A DNA stretch of 64,000 nt from NCBI GenBank assembly GCA_017516745.1, contig JAFXBF010000011.1, positions 124,001 through 188,000 on the forward strand, given 5' to 3'. Both the position numbers and the translations under genes were made by a program. Source of the stretch: Clostridia bacterium. GTDB taxonomy: Bacteria; Bacillota; Clostridia; Oscillospirales; Acutalibacteraceae. The notes below the pieces were generated by a model, which had not been told where the DNA came from, ran no database searches, and worked only from the letters and a program-made list of their open reading frames with translations. This document shows positions 60,576 through 64,000 of the stretch, piece by piece (the first letter of the stretch is position 1; every line of letters begins with the position of its first letter).

Positions 60576-60860
60576 TTATTCGATTACTGCAAGAATGTCG
60601 CCCTGACGGACGATAGTAAATTCTTCCTTGTTGAGCTTAACCTCTGTGCCTGCATACTTGCCGATGATAACCTTATCGCCGACGTTGATATACATTTCAA
60701 CCTTGTTGCCGTCAACATCGCCGCCGGGGCCTACTGCAACAACCTCGGCAAACTGGGGCTTTTCCTGTGCGGAAGCAGCGAGAATGATGCCGCTCTTGGT
60801 GGTTTCTTCAACTTCAGCAGCCTTAACGACTACTCTGTCTGCAAGGGGTCTGATTGTCAT
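60576..60860 (-). CDS. groES: Co-chaperonin GroES (Hsp10)
   Basis: A 94-residue lid subunit of the GroEL machine. MTIRPLADRVVVKAAEVEET then KSGIILAASAQEKPQFAEVV is the standard first half including the mobile loop, and GDKVIIGKYAGTEVKL the second. AGGAGGAG precedes ATG 60860. It is the first gene of groESL. Confidence 0.98.
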   Translation of the reverse strand: MTIRPLADRVVVKAAEVEETTKSGIILAASAQEKPQFAEVVAVGPGGDVDGNKVEMYINVGDKVIIGKYAGTEVKLNKEEFTIVRQGDILAVIE

Positions 60861-60895
60861 TTATAACTCCTCCTGTTAAGTAATTATTTTGCGAA

Positions 60896-60922
60896 TTAGC
60901 ACTCTCGAGTGATGAGTGCTAA
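60896..60922. promoter_or_regulatory. CIRCE operator (HrcA site)
   Basis: TTAGCACTC (60896-60904), a 9-nt spacer and GAGTGCTAA (60914-60922): a perfect match to CIRCE, the binding site of the heat-shock repressor HrcA. It lies between the -10 and groES. Confidence 0.97.
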
Positions 60923-60927
60923 TACAT

Positions 60928-60955
60928 ATTCTACCTCTTTTTTTATAAATTTCAA
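60928..60955 (-). promoter_or_regulatory. Promoter of groESL
   Basis: On the minus strand: TTGAAA (60955-60950), a 16-nt spacer and TAGAAT (60933-60928), directly followed by the CIRCE element. Confidence 0.75.
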
Positions 60956-61018
60956 GCAAAATTTTGAATTTTTTGCCAATCGGCCTATTGTTTACAATTT
61001 GTTCATAATTTCACAAGA

Positions 61019-62134
61019 TTATTTCCTGATTGCCTTAACTATTCCTGCCGTAACTGCCGCCGCTGCGGTTGCACCGAGGGCTGCAAGCGCAATTCTTCTC
61101 GGCTTTTCAAGCTCGTCGGCATCAATAAAGTAGCCGAGCATCGAAAGCGGAGTTTTGCCCATCAAGTCAAAATAGGTAATGTGGCGTGTGGAGAATTCAT
61201 TGGGATTGTTTTCGTCAATTTCAAACAGCCTTACGCCTTTGTTTTCGTTGCCGTAGCAGCGGAAGGAGGCAGCAGGAGTCTGAATCATTCTCACGCCGTC
61301 GCAGTCAATGTCAAACAGGTTCATGTGGTGGTGGCCGTAAACAACCGCCAGAACGTCACCCTGTGCCTTTACCGCATCGTACTGACCGTAGTTAGCCTTG
61401 CAGCCGGGCGAAGGTTCCCACAGTCTGCCCGAGTTGATACATTCGGGCTTTAAGCGGATATATCTGTCGCCATCATAATCCTTGACTGCACCTTCATCGT
61501 CTTTGTTGCATTCTTCAATGCAGTTTGCCGTTTCGGTCATCGGAATGTGCTGGAACATAAGCGAGGGCAGTTTGCCTAAAGCATCGCTTGTCTGCTTATA
61601 CCATTCAACAGCCTCTGTCGTAACGCCTTCGTAGCCTCTGTCCTCATCCTTATTCTGGCGTGAGGTATCCATCATCCAGAGGTTGAATTTCGGCGTGTCG
61701 CCCGAATAAATCAGTATGTTGTGCGTGCCGATATCACCGTGACCGTAGGTGTCAACAAGCCCCACAAAACAACTGTATTCACGGTAGAGGTCAATTATTT
61801 CTTCCTTGGTCATACAGCACATATCGTCGTGGTTGCCGAATATCATACCGAAGGGAATATTCCTCTTTTCAAGCGGCTCAAGAATGATTTCAAGTGATTT
61901 CTTCATTCTTTCTTTTGTTGTCTCATAACCCTCTGCCGTCTGTTTGTTACCGAAGCGTGCATCAAGCAGGTGGTTGCTCAGCACATTGTCACCCGTAAAA
62001 ACAACAAGGTCGGGCTTGATTGTATCGTACGCCCTGTCAAGCATACGAAGCATTGACCGCCTTGGGTAATGCATATCCTGCGGGTCGCTGACCTGTAATA
62101 TCTTAAATTTTGAGTTTTTGAATTGAAGGTTCAT
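61019..62134 (-). CDS. Metallophosphoesterase with C-terminal membrane helix
   Basis: A 371-residue calcineurin-like phosphoesterase. ILQVSDPQDMHYP (about 12-24), VVFTGDNVLSNHL (about 45-57), IFGNHDDM (about 100-107) and YGHHHMNLF (about 271-279) supply the metal ligands. Unlike the relative at 7021 it has no signal peptide; a C-terminal Ala-rich hydrophobic helix (IALAALGATAAAAVTAGIV) may tether it to the membrane. ATG 62134 is chosen for AGGAG 7 nt upstream; the longer reading from 62206 crosses the promoter. Substrate unknown. Confidence 0.83.
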   Translation of the reverse strand: MNLQFKNSKFKILQVSDPQDMHYPRRSMLRMLDRAYDTIKPDLVVFTGDNVLSNHLLDARFGNKQTAEGYETTKERMKKSLEIILEPLEKRNIPFGMIFGNHDDMCCMTKEEIIDLYREYSCFVGLVDTYGHGDIGTHNILIYSGDTPKFNLWMMDTSRQNKDEDRGYEGVTTEAVEWYKQTSDALGKLPSLMFQHIPMTETANCIEECNKDDEGAVKDYDGDRYIRLKPECINSGRLWEPSPGCKANYGQYDAVKAQGDVLAVVYGHHHMNLFDIDCDGVRMIQTPAASFRCYGNENKGVRLFEIDENNPNEFSTRHITYFDLMGKTPLSMLGYFIDADELEKPRRIALAALGATAAAAVTAGIVKAIRK

Positions 62135-62163
62135 AGTATACTCCTGTTGAATGTGATTTCTAA

Positions 62164-62193
62164 ATTTTAACATTGTAAACACTTTACTGTCAA
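62164..62193 (-). promoter_or_regulatory. Promoter of the metallophosphoesterase gene
   Basis: On the minus strand: TTGACA (62193-62188), an 18-nt spacer and TAAAAT (62169-62164). Confidence 0.65.
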
Positions 62194-62199
62194 GCGGCG

Positions 62200-62228
62200 T
62201 TGACAAAAAGAATAAACGCTGATAAAAT
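62200..62228 (+). promoter_or_regulatory. Promoter of the DUF1858-trmK-deoB genes
   Basis: TTGACA (62200-62205), a 17-nt spacer and TAAAAT (62223-62228), a near-consensus promoter 35 bp before ATG 62264. It is back to back with the phosphoesterase promoter, the two -35 boxes only 6 bp apart. Confidence 0.78.
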
Positions 62229-62263
62229 ATGATATATTAATTAAAGAAAAGGAGTTATTTAAA

Positions 62264-62464
62264 ATGACACAGATTGATAAAACAATGACTATCGGTGATA
62301 TTCTCGACGAAAACCGTGAGGTTGCACCCTTTTTCCTTGAGATGGGTATGCACTGCCTGGGCTGTCCGTCAGCCAGAAGCGAGAGCGTTGAGCAGGCCTG
62401 CCGTGTACACGGTGTAAATGCTGACGAGCTTGTTGCAAAGATTAATGCTTTCCTTGCAAAATAA
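62264..62464 (+). CDS. DUF1858 domain protein
   Basis: A 66-residue protein that is a single DUF1858 domain: TIGDILDENREVAPFFLEMG then MHCLGCPSARSESVEQACRV. The CLGC motif (Cys 33 and 36) is the redox-disulfide pair of this family, which is often linked to iron-sulfur repair (the ScdA N-terminus) or hybrid-cluster proteins. AAAGGAG (62247-62253) precedes ATG 62264. It is 3 bp before trmK. Its partner enzyme is not in the window. Confidence 0.88.
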   Translation: MTQIDKTMTIGDILDENREVAPFFLEMGMHCLGCPSARSESVEQACRVHGVNADELVAKINAFLAK

Positions 62465-62467
62465 GCA

Positions 62468-63145
62468 ATGAAAAATCTTTCTCCACGTCTTGAAGCGGTT
62501 GCCTCTCTTGTCCGAAAGGGCAGGAGAGTGGCCGATATCGGCACCGACCACGCCTATCTGCCTGTTTATCTTGTTCAAAGCGGCGTGACGGATTTTGCAA
62601 TTGCCGCCGACCTTCGCAAGGGTCCGCTCGAAAACGCAAGAAAGGCCGTCGAAGAAGCAGGCCTGCAGGATAAAATTACCCTGCGCCTTTCTGACGGCTT
62701 GCAGAAGTTTGAGCCCGACGAGGCGGACGAAATCGTAATTGCAGGTATGGGCGGAATACTTATAGCGCAGATTATCGAAGCTGCACCGTGGCTGCAAAAG
62801 GGCGAAAAACACCTGTGTCTACAGCCTATGAGTCACCCTGAGGTGCTGCGCAAGTTTCTTGTCACAAACGGCTACAATATCCTTTGCGAAACCGTTTGCG
62901 AGGATTCGGGCAAGCTCTACTGCGTAATGAGCGTAGAGTTTTGCGGCGAGTACATAAAGCGGCCTGCGTTTTATGAGTATTACGGCGAAATTCCGCAGTG
63001 CAAAACCGAGCTTTCGGAAAAATACCTGTCCAACCTTGCCTTCCGTCTTTCTCGGGATGCGGACAGTATGCGCTGTGCCGACCCGACAAGGGCAGACAAG
63101 CTTTATAAAGTATCAGACAAAATCAATGACATTCTCAACGGGTGA
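62468..63145 (+). CDS. trmK: tRNA (adenine(22)-N1)-methyltransferase
   Basis: A 225-residue SAM-dependent methyltransferase. KNLSPRLEAVASLVRKGRRV and ADIGTDHAYLPVYLVQSG (about 22-39, the SAM loop) and EIVIAGMGGILIAQIIE (about 88-104) are TrmK signatures. It methylates A22 of tRNAs. The size fits the Bacillus enzyme. It starts 3 bp after the DUF1858 gene. Confidence 0.91.
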   Translation: MKNLSPRLEAVASLVRKGRRVADIGTDHAYLPVYLVQSGVTDFAIAADLRKGPLENARKAVEEAGLQDKITLRLSDGLQKFEPDEADEIVIAGMGGILIAQIIEAAPWLQKGEKHLCLQPMSHPEVLRKFLVTNGYNILCETVCEDSGKLYCVMSVEFCGEYIKRPAFYEYYGEIPQCKTELSEKYLSNLAFRLSRDADSMRCADPTRADKLYKVSDKINDILNG

Positions 63146-63184
63146 ATTGCACGGCAATTTGCCCTTTTTTAAAAGGTGATTTAT

Positions 63185-64000
63185 TTGAAAAAACGTGTAT
63201 TTCTTATTGTGCTTGACAGCTTCGGCATAGGTGAAATGCCCGACAGCGCTTCTTTCGGCGATGAGGGCAGCAACACTCTTGCCGCAATATCCCGTTCGGA
63301 GTTTTTTAAGGCGGAAAACCTGAAAAAGCTCGGGCTTTTCAATATTGACGGTGTTGATTGCTGTGAAAAAACTGAGAATCCCATTGCCTCTTACGGCAGG
63401 TTAAGCGAAAAATCCGCAGGCAAGGACACAACCACGGGTCATTGGGAAATTGCAGGTCTTGTAAGCAAAAGCGCAATGCCGACATTTCCGAACGGCTTTC
63501 CGCACGATTTTATCGCAAAGTTTGAAAAAGCAACGGGCAGAAAATGCCTTTGCAATAAGCCTTATTCAGGTACGGCTGTCATTGCCGATTACGGCAAAGA
63601 GCACATAAAAACGGGTGCGCTGATTGTCTACACCTCTGCGGACAGCGTTTTCCAGATTGCCGCACACGAGGATGTTGTGCCCGTTGATGTGCTTTATAAA
63701 TACTGCGAAATCGCAAGAGAAATGCTCTGCGGTGAATTGGCGGTAGGCAGGGTTATAGCAAGACCCTTTACGGGTGAATATCCGAATTTTATACGTACCT
63801 CAAACCGCCACGATTTTTCGCTTGCACCGACCGGCAAAACCGTGCTCGATGAACTGAAAGAAAACAGCTTTGATGTTATTTCTGTCGGCAAAATCAGCGA
63901 TATTTTTGCAGGTGTCGGCATAACCGAAGCCCACCGCACCGCAAGCAATACCGAGGGTATGGCAAAAACGCTTGAGCTGGCACAAAAGGATTTCAACGGT
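63185..64000 (+). CDS. deoB: Phosphopentomutase, 3' end outside the window
   Basis: The first 272 residues of an enzyme of about 390 residues that converts ribose- or deoxyribose-1-phosphate to the 5-phosphate. KRVFLIVLDSFGIGEMPDSA (metal Asp 11) and SAGKDTTTGHWEIAG (about 77-91, catalytic Thr) are diagnostic. Translation starts at TTG 63185 with AAAAGGTGA (63173-63181) upstream. It follows trmK by 39 bp; the frame is open to the right edge, which cuts the gene. Confidence 0.93.
   Translation, partial: MKKRVFLIVLDSFGIGEMPDSASFGDEGSNTLAAISRSEFFKAENLKKLGLFNIDGVDCCEKTENPIASYGRLSEKSAGKDTTTGHWEIAGLVSKSAMPTFPNGFPHDFIAKFEKATGRKCLCNKPYSGTAVIADYGKEHIKTGALIVYTSADSVFQIAAHEDVVPVDVLYKYCEIAREMLCGELAVGRVIARPFTGEYPNFIRTSNRHDFSLAPTGKTVLDELKENSFDVISVGKISDIFAGVGITEAHRTASNTEGMAKTLELAQKDFNG

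Overview
The window reads as a chromosomal segment of a gut-type, spore-forming anaerobic member of the Clostridia (Oscillospirales/Ruminococcaceae-like). This is inferred from a sigma-K gene, a YlmC/YmxH sporulation protein, rubredoxin and rubrerythrin, a Clostridia-style purE-purF-purM-purN-purH operon, HrcA/CIRCE-controlled groES-groEL, frequent TTG starts behind strong AGGAGG-like sites, and surface proteins with InlB-type B-repeats and a dockerin-like end. No rRNA, tRNA, phage or CRISPR array was seen.

Layout. 1-6.2 kb: the end of a probable alpha-L-fucosidase, a phosphohexomutase, a small type I toxin-like locus, and a four-gene glycan cluster (Gfo/Idh oxidoreductase, PLP aminotransferase, phosphoglycosyl transferase, GT4). 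6.2-9.9 kb: nagB, a secreted metallophosphoesterase, and a reverse-strand ThyX-like protein of about twice the usual length. 10.0-17.9 kb: a CDP-3,6-dideoxyhexose operon (rfbF, rfbG, flippase, pyruvyl transferase, rfbH, SDR reductase, GT2) ending in a Nudix hydrolase. 17.9-20.4 kb: an internally duplicated unknown protein, a VbhA-like antitoxin with a Fic protein, then rubredoxin and rubrerythrin on the minus strand. 20.6-27.1 kb: a housekeeping operon (tmk, DUF2156, GNAT, DJ-1, MTHFS, mltG, U32 peptidase, unknown). 27.2-31.8 kb: a YfcC-type transporter flanked by related palindromic repeats, sigK, and a GPH-family transporter. 31.9-40.4 kb: a small secreted peptide and two very large secreted multidomain proteins. 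40.4-49.1 kb: a phosphopantetheinyl transferase, an abundant-codon SDR protein with a zinc-finger-like tail, a zinc-ribbon membrane protein, a frameshifted PEP-synthase-like enzyme, two paralogous BspA-like secreted proteins and several membrane peptides. 49.3-54.5 kb: the purine operon on the minus strand behind a structured leader. 54.7-64 kb: a lipoprotein, YlmC, GH38 alpha-mannosidase, groESL, a cytoplasmic metallophosphoesterase, a DUF1858 protein, trmK and the first two thirds of deoB.

The genes suggest a bacterium that builds an elaborate surface glycan, secretes large adhesin or scaffold-like proteins, and trims host or dietary glycans (fucosidase, alpha-mannosidase, NagB). Intergenic repeats are concentrated between convergent genes and in 5' leaders. 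The least explained material is the group of secreted proteins and short peptides ending in a similar hydrophobic, Phe-rich helical tail, the 1546-residue protein with a long unrecognised N-terminal half, and the structured RNA leader in front of purE.
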